Positions 1 to 8,967 of a stretch of DNA of 46,597 nucleotides are shown one piece after another (the stretch's first letter is position 1; every line of letters begins with the position of its first letter). The position numbers were made by a program, and so were the translations under genes. The stretch is taken from NCBI GenBank assembly GCA_020026225.1, contig JAHHQU010000011.1, forward strand, positions 1-46,597. Direction: 5' to 3'. The notes under the pieces are model-generated. The model had not been told where the DNA came from. It did not search any database and worked only from the letters and a program-made list of their open reading frames with translations. The DNA is from Phocaeicola sp. GTDB taxonomy: Bacteria; Bacteroidota; Bacteroidia; Bacteroidales; Bacteroidaceae.

Positions 1-52
1 CCCCCCTTTCAAGAATGAAAATCTTGCGTCCTAACCGATAGACGAACGGGCC
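1..52 (-). tRNA. tRNA-Glu (anticodon TTC), partial at window edge
   Basis: Read on the minus strand, the sequence starts with the acceptor half GGCCCGT, runs through a D arm, and has an anticodon stem CAAGA/TCTTG around the loop TTTTCAT. The anticodon is TTC, hence glutamate. The T arm and the 3' acceptor strand lie beyond the left edge of the window, so the 3' end cannot be seen. The visible half has the standard length and layout. A good -7 promoter box lies about 60 bp upstream. Confidence 0.93.
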
Positions 53-111
53 ATTCTGTTTTGGGATAATCCCAGAGTTTTGTGAGGTAAATCTCCTCTC
101 GATTGCGGATG

Positions 112-119
112 CAAAGGTA
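112..119 (-). promoter_or_regulatory. -7 box of the tRNA-Glu promoter
   Basis: On the minus strand this reads TACCTTTG, a perfect match to the Bacteroides -7 consensus TAnnTTTG. It lies 60 bp upstream of the tRNA 5' end, which leaves a leader to be removed by RNase P. No clear TTTG -33 box is visible. Confidence 0.6.
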
Positions 120-219
120 TGAAGATTTTTCATTCTACCAGAATATTTGCGCTTTTTTTTCTTTTCTCACCTGCAATATTTTCTGATTTTAGGGCTTTTA
201 AATTGTTATATAGGCTTTT

Positions 220-255
220 AAGTGGCTTGTAGAGCCTTTTGCAAGCCACTTTTTA
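220..255. terminator. hairpin 3' of hemG, possible terminator
   Basis: A perfect 10-bp stem, AAGTGGCTTG (220-229) and CAAGCCACTT (242-251), encloses a 12-nt loop. It is followed by a T run on the plus strand only. The nearest transcript that needs an end is hemG on the minus strand, which stops about 60 bp away, but on that strand the U tract is poor. It may be a stem that protects a 3' end rather than a classical terminator. The copies of GGCTTTTAA at 193-201 and 213-221 are direct repeats 20 bp apart beside it. Confidence 0.45.
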
Positions 256-311
256 CAACTCCTAAAAAAACTTCAATTTTGAGAGTTTCCTAATGTATAC
301 AATCCCTTATT

Positions 312-1706
312 TTAGGCGTTTTGAATACCATGAATGAGTCGTTCCGCTACTTTGCTTGCCTGATGGATTCGGTCTGCCATTCCGATACCTCCTTTTATAT
401 TGCCAGCTAAAATGAGTCCCGGATATTGTTTTTCTATCTTCTCAATTGTTTGGAAACGTTCTCCACTGCTTAATTCGTATTGAGGAATGGCACGTTGGTG
501 TCGGAAAATTCGGATGAGGTCGGGTTCTTTTCCTGCAGGAAACTTCAACATATTGTGAAGCTCTCGTCGAATCAAGGCTTTCAATTCTTCGTCGGATAAA
601 CTAGTGAGTTCTGAACGTTGTACGCCACCGATGAAGAAAGAGAATAAGGTACCTTTTTGGGGAGATCGTCCTTCAAAGCAGGCCGAGGGGTAAAGAATTC
701 CTAAAACATCTTTCTTTTCACAGGAAGGAACCAGTCCGCCGAATGCTTGGAAGTGTTGTTTTCCCGTATCATTGAATCCAACGCTGACTTGTACCACCGG
801 AGCATAAAAGAGGTTGCTGATTTTATCCATTTGCTCTTTGGGTACGAAAGGCAAAAGTTGAGGCAGTGTATATGCACCTGTGGTGGTGACGATGTGTTTT
901 GCCACAAGAGACTGGGGACCTTCTGGAGTGTGGAAGGTGAGTTCCCATTGTCCTTTTACAGGTTGGATGCTGATGTTTTCGGTCTCAAGAAGAATCCGTT
1001 CTGTACCGATTGCTTCCGTCATGGCATCTGTCAGCTTATTAAGTCCACCTTTCACAGAAAATACTTTTTTGGTAGCCAGTTTGTCGCGGTCGGTTTTAGG
1101 CTGTTTCGCTTTAGCTATGGAGCCACGGATGAAACTACCATATTGTTGTTCCAGATTGTATAATTTGGGAAGTGCGTAACGTGTTATCAGCTTATTGGGA
1201 TCTCCAGCGTATACACCTGAAAGAAAAGGGTCTACTGCATAACGTACAAACGACTTCCCGAGTCGGCGGGCAGCCAACTCAGCAACCGATTCATTGGGAT
1301 TAGTTCCTTTTTTCCGGAAGGGTTCTCCCAAGATGCGGAATTTGTCTTTTAAGGTGAAGAGTGGGGTGGTTACGGCTTGTATCAGTCCCGCAGGAAGTGC
1401 ATGGAACCGGTCACCTTTCCAAATCAGGCGGCATTTGGAAGCTTCACGAGCAGTCTCAAGAGAACATTTCGGAGAGAGTGCTTCAAAAAGTTCAATTATT
1501 TCTGGGTAAGAAACTACGCCTGTGTTCGGACCACTTTCAAAAAGAAAGCCCTCTTCTTGGAAAGAGTGAATTTGTCCTCCTGTACGGTTGCTGCGTTCTA
1601 AAATCAGAAGGTCTTTACCTGCCTTCTTCAACCAAAATCCGGTAGTCAGTCCTGTTAGTCCGGCTCCGATGATTACAATATCTGTATGTTTGACTTCTTT
1701 TTGCAT
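312..1706 (-). CDS. hemG: protoporphyrinogen oxidase (HemY-type flavoenzyme)
   Basis: This FAD-dependent amine-oxidase-fold enzyme of 464 residues is expected to oxidise protoporphyrinogen IX to protoporphyrin IX, the step before iron insertion. The N-terminus has the dinucleotide-binding pattern IIGAGLTGL (residues 12-20), followed by the FAD-contact stretch ending in RTGGQIHS. Near the C-terminus is the typical ILAGNIKGGIGMADRI segment. Length fits the family. It is the last gene of an operon, 5 bp after hemN, with a TonB-dependent receptor and an MFS permease further upstream. Many Bacteroides cannot make haem from early precursors but keep late steps, so the enzyme may act on imported intermediates; that is inference. 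A coproporphyrinogen-oxidising member of the same fold is an alternative, less likely beside hemN. Confidence 0.9.
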   Translation of the reverse strand: MQKEVKHTDIVIIGAGLTGLTTGFWLKKAGKDLLILERSNRTGGQIHSFQEEGFLFESGPNTGVVSYPEIIELFEALSPKCSLETAREASKCRLIWKGDRFHALPAGLIQAVTTPLFTLKDKFRILGEPFRKKGTNPNESVAELAARRLGKSFVRYAVDPFLSGVYAGDPNKLITRYALPKLYNLEQQYGSFIRGSIAKAKQPKTDRDKLATKKVFSVKGGLNKLTDAMTEAIGTERILLETENISIQPVKGQWELTFHTPEGPQSLVAKHIVTTTGAYTLPQLLPFVPKEQMDKISNLFYAPVVQVSVGFNDTGKQHFQAFGGLVPSCEKKDVLGILYPSACFEGRSPQKGTLFSFFIGGVQRSELTSLSDEELKALIRRELHNMLKFPAGKEPDLIRIFRHQRAIPQYELSSGERFQTIEKIEKQYPGLILAGNIKGGIGMADRIHQASKVAERLIHGIQNA

Positions 1707-1711
1707 GATGT

Positions 1712-3079
1712 TTATACGGGTTTAGAGAATGATTTGGTCGTACCCAGCATTAATTTATCCATGGAGGCCGCTACATTACGGACGAATAAACGTCCTTCAG
1801 CAGTCATCTGGATTCGATCCATATCGAATTCAATGATACCATCTGCAGCGAACTCGCGAAGTTTATCTTCGTTATAAGCTGTGGCTTCTTTTATTGTTTC
1901 CACTGGTAAAGAAAGATGGTTGGCCACTTCTTTCCAGTCTAATCGATAGTTGCACATTAGAATTTCAATGACTTCACGGGTGATTTGTTCTTCGTGGCTG
2001 AGTGCATAACCTTTGGCCACAGGGAGAATACCTGCTTCTACTTTCTCAATATACTCGCTAATGTCTTTGGTATTCTGTACATAAGCGGTGCTAAGTTGGC
2101 TGATTCCGGTGACTCCGAAAGCATAAACTTGTCCTGTAGTGCGTCGGGTACAATACCCTTGGAAGTTGCGGTGCAGTTGTCCGTTTTTAAGTGCGGCATA
2201 TAATTCATCTTCTTTCTGAACGAAATGATCTAAACCGATGGGTTGATATTGGGCATTACAGAGAATGTTGCGAGCTTCTTCAAACATCTTTTCTTTTTCC
2301 TTGCTGTCAGGGAGCCCCGCTTTTTCTACTGCTTTTTGGCGTGGAAACATCCAAGGCACATGAGCATAAGAAAAAGTAACCAGTCGGTCGGGACGCAAAG
2401 CCACCGCTTTTTCTATTGTATCACTGAAGCTTTTGGCCGTTTGATGCGGCAGTCCATATAAGAAATCCATGTTGATGCGAATATTGGCTTCACGCAGGAG
2501 AGTCACCACTTCATCCATAGGAATCTGTGAAGGTCGACGATGTACTGTATTTAGCACCTCTTCTTTGAAATCCTGTACTCCCAAGCTCATGCGGTTGAAT
2601 CCACATGTGGTTAAGTTTTTCCAATCGTTTTCGTCCAACCATCCCGGATGACATTCAATGGCTATTTCTGGTGATTCGATGGTGGCAAAGTGACTTAATA
2701 CATGATCGTTCAATTCTTTGAGAACAGAAGCAGGCAAGATGGTAGGAGTACCTCCGCCATAATGTATTTGTGATATTTTGCGGTCTTTAGAAATTAGAGG
2801 GAGTACCAAATCGATTTCTTTATGAAGAGCTGCCACATACCGTTCTCTGATTTCTTTTTTAGGGGCCGGATATGAATTGCATCCACAGTAATGGCACAGA
2901 CGCTGGCAAAATGGAATGTGGAAGTAAAAAGAAATGGTTTGTGGCTGCTGGTGATTGGATTCACGGATTGCGGCAGCATAATCTTTACTCTGAAATCCAC
3001 TGTGGAAGTAATTGGCAGGTGGATAGCTAGTGTATCGAGGTACAGGGATATTGTATTTTTCTAAAATTGCTTGTTTCAT
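1712..3079 (-). CDS. hemN: oxygen-independent coproporphyrinogen III dehydrogenase
   Basis: A radical SAM enzyme of 455 residues that decarboxylates two propionates of coproporphyrinogen III to give protoporphyrinogen IX without oxygen. The iron-sulphur motif is complete: C58, C62 and C65 for the 4Fe-4S cluster, plus C67, the extra cysteine typical of true HemN rather than the HemW look-alikes. The N-terminal RYTSYPPA segment (15-22) is also a HemN hallmark, as is GGGTPT. The C-terminal HemN domain is present. It starts 2 bp after the MFS permease stop and ends 5 bp before hemG, so the two enzymes for consecutive steps are cotranscribed. Confidence 0.95.
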   Translation of the reverse strand: MKQAILEKYNIPVPRYTSYPPANYFHSGFQSKDYAAAIRESNHQQPQTISFYFHIPFCQRLCHYCGCNSYPAPKKEIRERYVAALHKEIDLVLPLISKDRKISQIHYGGGTPTILPASVLKELNDHVLSHFATIESPEIAIECHPGWLDENDWKNLTTCGFNRMSLGVQDFKEEVLNTVHRRPSQIPMDEVVTLLREANIRINMDFLYGLPHQTAKSFSDTIEKAVALRPDRLVTFSYAHVPWMFPRQKAVEKAGLPDSKEKEKMFEEARNILCNAQYQPIGLDHFVQKEDELYAALKNGQLHRNFQGYCTRRTTGQVYAFGVTGISQLSTAYVQNTKDISEYIEKVEAGILPVAKGYALSHEEQITREVIEILMCNYRLDWKEVANHLSLPVETIKEATAYNEDKLREFAADGIIEFDMDRIQMTAEGRLFVRNVAASMDKLMLGTTKSFSKPV

Positions 3080-3081
3080 TT

Positions 3082-4281
3082 TTAGTCCTTTCCTTTTTTA
3101 AAAATGGTAATTATATAGATGAGGGATGTTAAACCAAGAGCGGTCTCAAAGAAGAAGAGTCCGTGATATCCTGCCATATCGGCTATTTTCCCACTGAGAA
3201 TAGCTGTTATCATCCCACTGAGATGCGTGATGACGGTTTGTATGGTAAAGTCAGTTCCCTCACGTCCGGGACGAACACAATCCATAGCTGTAGTATATAC
3301 TATAATTGTTGCCATGCCATAACTTCCCCAAAGCAAGAAAATGCCTAGATAAAGCTGTGCGGTGGTTGGTTGGGTGTACGACAATCCTAAAAAATAGAGA
3401 GTTGTAAAGAGTACACATATCGAAAACAAGATACGCGACCAATATCGTCCTATTCTTCGGATAATGAATCCTCCGCTGAACGAAGCAAGAAACCCGATAA
3501 AGGTCCCTGCTAATCCGCTCATGGCACCGATTTCTTTCATGGAATATCCCAAATCAACCATCCATGGACGCAACATAGCTAGAATACCAATCAAGCCTGA
3601 ATAATAGAGGAACAGGAAGAAAATTTGCTTCCAGATTTCCTTTTGTGTAAAGAAATAGATGGCATCGGCTTTCTTGGCACGTTCATGGAGGAGTTTCGGT
3701 TGGATCTTAAGACATTTGTTCCATGCCAAAGGCAGAATTGCTACCAAGACGAAAGCCGATAGGCAGGGGAGAATATTATTCCATCCCGTTTGTTTGAATA
3801 GTAGCAGCAAGAGTCCGCTTCCTATCATGGTACCTCCGAAACTTCCCATTGACTGCATACTATTTACCATGCTCTTTTCCGAAGTGCTGAATGCACGTAC
3901 GGCTAAAGCATCTGTAGCAATATCTTGAGTTGCAGAAGCAATAAAGGAGAGAATGATTAAGGCGACAATCGTATAAAAGTCGGCATGAAAATCTAGAAAA
4001 GTAACAGATAGGATCAGAATTGCATAAATCAATTCGGATGAAAATATCCATCGCTTGTAGTCACCAGTTGTCGTCGTATGACGATCAATGAGGGGTGACC
4101 AAAGGAACTTTATAATCCAAGGCAGCTTGATGAGTTGCAGAAGCCCGATAGCAGAAAGTGAGAAATTCTCTTGTCGCATCATTACGGGAATAACGGTCGA
4201 GAAGAAACTCATGGGAATAGCTTGTGCTATGTATAGGCAAAAGAAGGTTCCTAGATTAAATATTTTTTCTTTTCTTGTCAT
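3082..4281 (-). CDS. MFS permease of the RhtX/FptX/AmpG-like group
   Basis: An inner-membrane transporter of 399 residues with about 12 hydrophobic segments. The segment LPWIIKFLWSPLIDR near residues 53-67, and SATQDIATDALAVR near 150, are typical of the AmpG-like branch of the major facilitator superfamily, which also holds the siderophore permeases RhtX and FptX. It lies 22 bp after a TonB-dependent receptor and 2 bp before hemN, so it probably carries the receptor's cargo from periplasm to cytoplasm. From context I favour a porphyrin or iron chelate over muropeptides, but the substrate cannot be read from the sequence. Confidence 0.75.
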   Translation of the reverse strand: MTRKEKIFNLGTFFCLYIAQAIPMSFFSTVIPVMMRQENFSLSAIGLLQLIKLPWIIKFLWSPLIDRHTTTTGDYKRWIFSSELIYAILILSVTFLDFHADFYTIVALIILSFIASATQDIATDALAVRAFSTSEKSMVNSMQSMGSFGGTMIGSGLLLLLFKQTGWNNILPCLSAFVLVAILPLAWNKCLKIQPKLLHERAKKADAIYFFTQKEIWKQIFFLFLYYSGLIGILAMLRPWMVDLGYSMKEIGAMSGLAGTFIGFLASFSGGFIIRRIGRYWSRILFSICVLFTTLYFLGLSYTQPTTAQLYLGIFLLWGSYGMATIIVYTTAMDCVRPGREGTDFTIQTVITHLSGMITAILSGKIADMAGYHGLFFFETALGLTSLIYIITIFKKGKD

Positions 4282-4303
4282 AAATTAAACAAATTCTTTT
4301 CTA

Positions 4304-6385
4304 TCAAAAACTCAACTCAATGTTGGCTCCTAAGGTGAATGGACGTCCCTTTTGGGCCAACTTTTTTCCACCGGACTCAAAGAAATAGGTAGAGTAGCTA
4401 GCGTTTGTAATGTTTTTGGCCCAAAGAGCAACTGTCAGGAATTTCTTGGTAACTGAAGCTTTGGCGTCCAGCAGACCGTAATATCCTTGTGACATTTCAT
4501 TGTTTTCTTTCCAGTAAATTTTCCCTGTTCCCGTATAATTTACGCTGAACGTGAAACGGTCGATCTGTGGAAAAGGATTGGCCAAAGTGTAGTTGGCACT
4601 TGCTGCAAACGTATGTTTGGGCACTAGTGGCAAGTAATTTCCTGAATAGTCGATGTTCTTGCGTTCGTCCTTATAGTTTTTGAAAGTTGCGTGTGTGAAA
4701 CCGTAATTGAGGTTCATCATCAGTCCATTTATAGGATTGGCTCTCAAACTAAATTCTACTCCTTTGCTTTGGCTACGTCCAGCATTACGCAGAAATTGTC
4801 CGTTTTGAGTAGCCAGCATCTGATAAATCTGTTGATTTTTCCAGTCAATCCAAAATATACTGACTTCTGCATTCAAGCGATTGTCCAAGAAAGGGTGTTT
4901 AGCACCGATTTCATAGTTCCAGCTGCTTTCCGGTTGGAAGGTACGGTCTTCATCTCGGTCGAACGAGGTATTGAATCCACCTGTCTTGTATCCCTTGGCT
5001 ACTGTAGCATATAGGATTCCGGTACAAGGAAAAATATATTGCAAGGCTATTTTCGGAGTCACTTGATTGAATTTCAACTTCTCTTTAAAGCTGTCAGCCT
5101 GTTCATTCTTTTCATCGGTAATTCGATAATATTGGTAATCATCCGAAGCATGCTCGTAATCGTATCGGATGCCGAAAGTCAGTGAGATCCCATCGGTAAA
5201 CAAGTGGTCAATAGTAGATTGGTGATAAAATGCAATGCCGTAGGTTGGCGTATCGTAGAATTTGCGGGTGGTGAATCCTTTCTTTAAATAGTTCAAAGTG
5301 ACGATATTGTCGATTCCTTGCCAAAATCCGAAAGCTCCCAAAAGCCATTTGTAGCGTCCATTGCTAGTTGACTTGATATTGAATTCTTCCGAAAGCATTT
5401 TTTGTTTCATGTCTTGTCGGGCAAAATAGATGGCCTTTTCCGTGAAATCTTGGTCAATGCCTTGGTGGTCGGAAATGTATTGGAATGCGGTGCGGCTATT
5501 CATCTGAAATCCTCTTCCTTCATAGTCAGCAGAGAATCCAGTAGTAGATACGGCACGTTTATAGTAACTATAGTCATTATAGTTTACTTTTCCTGGTTTG
5601 TTTGTCAGAGAATCACATACGGCATAAGGATACCCTCCTTGGTTAGAACGGTCATAGGTATTCATCAGTCCCAATGTCAGCCGTTCATTAGGTTTCCATT
5701 CTATGCGGATTCTTGCTGAACCGGATTTCATCCCATCAGCTTTCTTATCGGTGTATTGGTTGGTAAAATAACCGTCTTGATGATGATAATTACCAGATAC
5801 AGCAATGCCAAATTGGTGGTTAATCAGCTGGTAGTGGGAAAGACTATAGTCTTGATTACCGTAGTTCCCGTTTGAAAGTTTGATATTTGTTCCTTGGTAG
5901 TTTAACGGTGATTTGGTAAAAACATTGATGATACCTCCCATGGTGTTTCTTCCGTACAATGTACCTTGAGGACCCCTAAGAACTTCTATCTTGTCTATTT
6001 CTGTAAATTCGAAATCAAAAGCCGATTTCTCAAAGTAGGGGATACCGTCGATATACAGTCCTACCGAAGGAGAATTAATTTTGGATCCAATGCCTCGAAT
6101 GAATACCGGTGACGTTAGTTTAGAACCGTAATCAGGCATAAAGAGATTCGGAATGAATGAACTGAGTTCTTTGATTCCGGTTACGTTGCGGTTGCGTATA
6201 GATGTTCCCGAAACCGAGGAAGCTGATAACGGTTCCAAGCGTAAGTCACCCCGTTGTTTGAATGATTGAATGACAACCTCTTTTAGATGGATGTTTTGTA
6301 TATTCACCGAATCTTGTGGTGCTTTGTTGCTTTGTACAGGTGAAAAAAAGGAAAGTAATACTAAAATGCTGATAAAAAATTTCAT
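4304..6385 (-). CDS. TonB-dependent outer membrane receptor
   Basis: A 693-residue outer-membrane receptor. Residues 1-19 form a signal peptide ending at VQS. A likely TonB box EVVIQS lies near residue 36, followed by a plug domain with the signature IEVLRGPQGTLYGRNTMGG, then a 22-strand-type barrel ending in a terminal aromatic residue (ANIELSF). It lacks the carboxypeptidase-like N-terminal domain of SusC proteins and has no SusD partner, so it resembles iron-siderophore, haem or cobalamin receptors rather than glycan importers. It is the first gene of the operon with an MFS permease, hemN and hemG. No classical haem-receptor FRAP or NPNL motif is visible, so cargo is inferred only from the neighbours. 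Confidence 0.88.
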   Translation of the reverse strand: MKFFISILVLLSFFSPVQSNKAPQDSVNIQNIHLKEVVIQSFKQRGDLRLEPLSASSVSGTSIRNRNVTGIKELSSFIPNLFMPDYGSKLTSPVFIRGIGSKINSPSVGLYIDGIPYFEKSAFDFEFTEIDKIEVLRGPQGTLYGRNTMGGIINVFTKSPLNYQGTNIKLSNGNYGNQDYSLSHYQLINHQFGIAVSGNYHHQDGYFTNQYTDKKADGMKSGSARIRIEWKPNERLTLGLMNTYDRSNQGGYPYAVCDSLTNKPGKVNYNDYSYYKRAVSTTGFSADYEGRGFQMNSRTAFQYISDHQGIDQDFTEKAIYFARQDMKQKMLSEEFNIKSTSNGRYKWLLGAFGFWQGIDNIVTLNYLKKGFTTRKFYDTPTYGIAFYHQSTIDHLFTDGISLTFGIRYDYEHASDDYQYYRITDEKNEQADSFKEKLKFNQVTPKIALQYIFPCTGILYATVAKGYKTGGFNTSFDRDEDRTFQPESSWNYEIGAKHPFLDNRLNAEVSIFWIDWKNQQIYQMLATQNGQFLRNAGRSQSKGVEFSLRANPINGLMMNLNYGFTHATFKNYKDERKNIDYSGNYLPLVPKHTFAASANYTLANPFPQIDRFTFSVNYTGTGKIYWKENNEMSQGYYGLLDAKASVTKKFLTVALWAKNITNASYSTYFFESGGKKLAQKGRPFTLGANIELSF

Positions 6386-6458
6386 GCTTTAAATCTTCGT
6401 TTTGTCTTTGCCTAAACAGACTCGTTTATTTATAATGGTTTGCCAATAGCAGCTCGTG

Positions 6459-6466
6459 CAAAGATA
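6459..6466 (-). promoter_or_regulatory. -7 box of the receptor-permease-hemN-hemG operon
   Basis: On the minus strand this reads TATCTTTG, matching TAnnTTTG. It is 74 bp upstream of the receptor start codon, leaving a leader of roughly 65 nt. No convincing -33 TTTG is present, which could mean that an activator is needed. Confidence 0.55.
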
Positions 6467-6705
6467 AAAAGATTTATAGATATGATTATAGCCTTTTTGT
6501 ATCTAATTTATTATAAATGTGCACATTAGTCGCTTTTTTGAAGAGCAAAATCCCCATAAATAAGGACAAAATGCCCCTTTTATTTCTTCTCTCGTTTGAA
6601 TGGCTTATTTAGAATCGACACTTCTGCTCTTGATGAAAAATCGGTGTTCCCGGATGATTACTTCTTCTTTTAGACTCCATTGAAGCAGGTTTTATGGAAA
6701 AGATG

Positions 6706-6713
6706 TATCTTTG
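6706..6713 (+). promoter_or_regulatory. -7 box of recO; decides the start codon
   Basis: TATCTTTG matches TAnnTTTG exactly, with TTG at 6680-6682 as a possible -33 element (23-bp spacer). It overlaps an upstream in-frame ATG region (6694), so that codon would not be transcribed. The next ATG, at 6721, lies only 7 bp after the box, which predicts a leaderless or nearly leaderless mRNA. Confidence 0.55.
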
Positions 6714-6720
6714 TCGTACT

Positions 6721-7446
6721 ATGATACAAAAAATGTCGGGAATCGTATTGTGTTCCTTCAAGTATAATGATAAAAAGAATATAGTTCATCTCTATACAGA
6801 GCAGAACGGACGAATGTCTTTTTTGATTCCAGCAGTTCGTTCCCGTAAGTCTACGGTGAACAATGTGCTGTTTCAACCCCTGTCGCTTGTAGAGTTTGAA
6901 GCGGATATTCGTCCCAAGTCAACGATTCATCCTATTAAGGAAGCAAAGTTGTGGTATCCTTTCCAAACATTGCCTTACGATCCGTATAAGTCGGGAATAG
7001 CCTTATTCTTGGCCGAATTTCTGATGCGAGCTTTAAAAGAAGAGGTTGCAAATCAGAGCTTATACGCTTATTTGGTACATTCAATTCAATGGCTTGATGC
7101 TTGTGAGCAGAATTTCGCCAACTTTCATTTGGTGTTTCTTATGCGACTTTCGCGGTTTTTGGGACTGTTCCCTTACATAGAGAATTACCAACCTGGGGAT
7201 TACTTTGATTTACAGAATGCATGCTTTACATCTCTTCAGCCAGTTAGCGGGATGTTTCTTCGCCCGCAAGAAGCCTCACATATTCACATCTTGATGCGTA
7301 TGCGTTACGATACCATGCACTTGTTTGCAATGAATCGTATGGAACGAAATTATTGTTTGAATGTGATTGTTGCGTATTATCGTTTGCATATACCGGAATT
7401 CCCGGAGTTGAAATCTTTGCCCGTCTTGCAAGAATTGTTTGCTTGA
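6721..7446 (+). CDS. recO: DNA repair protein RecO
   Basis: A cytoplasmic protein of 241 residues that helps load RecA on SSB-coated gaps in the RecFOR pathway. The N-terminal OB-fold begins MIQKMSGIVLCSFKYNDK, the usual RecO start, followed by the strand pair HLYTEQNGRMSFLIPAVR; the rest is the helical RecO_C part. I chose ATG 6721 rather than ATG 6694 because the family alignment begins there and a promoter -7 box lies at 6706-6713, inside the would-be longer coding region. It stands alone between divergent and convergent neighbours. Confidence 0.88.
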   Translation: MIQKMSGIVLCSFKYNDKKNIVHLYTEQNGRMSFLIPAVRSRKSTVNNVLFQPLSLVEFEADIRPKSTIHPIKEAKLWYPFQTLPYDPYKSGIALFLAEFLMRALKEEVANQSLYAYLVHSIQWLDACEQNFANFHLVFLMRLSRFLGLFPYIENYQPGDYFDLQNACFTSLQPVSGMFLRPQEASHIHILMRMRYDTMHLFAMNRMERNYCLNVIVAYYRLHIPEFPELKSLPVLQELFA

Positions 7447-7586
7447 TTAGGATGAAGGGGTAGGCAAGAGAAGGGATGATCCGTATTAATCTCCTTTGAA
7501 TCGATGGATTATGTTTGTTGTCAATCAGATTTTAAGCCCTGAATTGGGGCATTGGTAAGTGGATATACAAACCGACACGTTTATAA

Positions 7587-7628
7587 AAAGGCTCGAACTT
7601 GGGAGGAACCAGTCCGAGCCTTTCTTTT
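7587..7628. terminator. bidirectional terminator between recO and the ABC permease
   Basis: Stem AAAGGCTCG (7587-7595) and CGAGCCTTT (7615-7623), extended by a weaker inner stem, followed by a T-rich tail on the plus strand and by T residues on the minus strand. It lies between two convergent genes and can serve both. Confidence 0.75.
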
Positions 7629-7659
7629 GGAGCTACATCCTATATGTAACGAAGAGTAT

Positions 7660-8967
7660 TTATTTGTATGTAATCCATTTCAGTATTTCTTTAATGGTAG
7701 GCTTTTTCCCATACATGAGAATACCAACGCGATAAATCTTTCCAGAAAACCATACCATAGCAAAAACAGAAATGTAAAGAATGATTAAAGAAAGAAGCGT
7801 TTCCCATAGAGGAACATCCATCGGAATACGGACCATGGATACAATGGGAGCCGTGAATGGAATCATGGAACACCAGAAAGCCAAAGGTCCTTCTGGATTA
7901 TCGGCACTGTACATCCCTGCATAAAGTGCGAAAATCAAAAGAATGACGATAGGCATCATGAATTGCTGTGAATCTTCCGCCTCATTGATGGAAGCACCGA
8001 TTGCTGCGAATAAAGAGGCATAAACGATATAGCCTCCGATAAAGTTCAATAGGAACATGAGTCCTAAGAAGGGGAGGTTCAAGTTATGTATACTTTCTAA
8101 TAATTGGGCTGCTTCAGCAGTTTCAGGAGCTGCAGCCATCAAAGTAGGATCGGATGCCGTTATGTTTTGGCTCAGTTCAGCCGTTGAAACTCCAAAGATC
8201 ATTCCAGCTATCGTAATAATCACGAAGAGCATGAATCCCCAAATAGTGAGCTGTGTGATACCTACCAATCCGATACCAATGATTTTGCCAATCATGAGTT
8301 GGAATGGCTTTACAGAAGAAATCATCAGTTCCACAATGCGGTTGGTCTTCTCTTCCATCACACTTTGCATTACCATACCTCCATAGGAGAGTACGAACAT
8401 ATAGATTAATAAGGTAAGCATAAAGCCTACGCCGATAGCTAAATCGGTATTGGAAGTATTCTCTGTCCCGTCTTCTCCCCATTTGATGGTACGAATGGAA
8501 AATGAGTGTTCGTAATCACTCATGATATTGGCTAATTCGGGTATGTTGTAGCTTACAAGTTTGTCATGACGGATCTTTTCGGTCAAAGCATCGTTGATGA
8601 GTTGTGAGAGGCTGTGGGGAATTTCCTTTCTGGAATAAATGGTAGCAGCCTCTGGATGCTTTACCAAGTCCTTTGTTATTTCCACAACAGCAGCAAATTG
8701 CGTTGAGTCAGAAAGAAATTCTGGAAGCATTTGGAGAGTAGGAACAAAACGGTAAGATTCGTTGTCCTTGAATAGAGTCATGTATTTTCCCGTTTGGTCT
8801 ACAATAGCGATGTCTTTCTTTTCATCGCTTTTCACCATAGAAAGAAAGAGTGGAACGAGAATGAGAGCTGCCATGATGAAGGGCATCAAAATGGTGAGGA
8901 TGATGAAAGACTTTTTGCTCACCCGATTGAGGTATTCTCTCTGTATGATAATGAGTGTCTTATTCAT
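7660..8967 (-). CDS. ABC-2 type transporter permease (NatB-like)
   Basis: A membrane protein of 435 residues. One transmembrane segment lies near residues 22-43, then a periplasmic domain of about 140 residues, then five or so transmembrane segments in the C-terminal half (from about residue 180). This is the layout of the ABC-2 family that includes NatB, and the start MNKTLIIIQREYLNRVSKKSF is typical. Its start codon overlaps the stop of the ATPase gene by 4 bp (ATGA), so the two are translationally coupled and form one exporter. Substrate is unknown; sodium or drug efflux are guesses from the family only. Confidence 0.85.
   Translation of the reverse strand: MNKTLIIIQREYLNRVSKKSFIILTILMPFIMAALILVPLFLSMVKSDEKKDIAIVDQTGKYMTLFKDNESYRFVPTLQMLPEFLSDSTQFAAVVEITKDLVKHPEAATIYSRKEIPHSLSQLINDALTEKIRHDKLVSYNIPELANIMSDYEHSFSIRTIKWGEDGTENTSNTDLAIGVGFMLTLLIYMFVLSYGGMVMQSVMEEKTNRIVELMISSVKPFQLMIGKIIGIGLVGITQLTIWGFMLFVIITIAGMIFGVSTAELSQNITASDPTLMAAAPETAEAAQLLESIHNLNLPFLGLMFLLNFIGGYIVYASLFAAIGASINEAEDSQQFMMPIVILLIFALYAGMYSADNPEGPLAFWCSMIPFTAPIVSMVRIPMDVPLWETLLSLIILYISVFAMVWFSGKIYRVGILMYGKKPTIKEILKWITYK

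Larger units (their letters stand above)
6386..6720. other. divergent intergenic region between the TonB receptor and recO
   Basis: About 335 bp without a gene. It holds two outward-facing -7 boxes, one for the receptor operon (6459-6466, minus) and one for recO (6706-6713, plus). The middle (about 6470-6660) is AT-rich; I see no hairpin, Fur-like dyad or small open frame that I can support there. Confidence 0.6.

Noticed and set aside
220..255. Hairpin as a clear rho-independent terminator of hemG
   Set aside because: The T run is on the plus strand, while hemG is read on the minus strand; kept only as a possible terminator with low confidence.
6694..6720. Longer start for recO at ATG 6694
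   Set aside because: It overlaps a perfect -7 promoter box and adds nine residues not expected in the family; ATG 6721 gives the usual RecO start.
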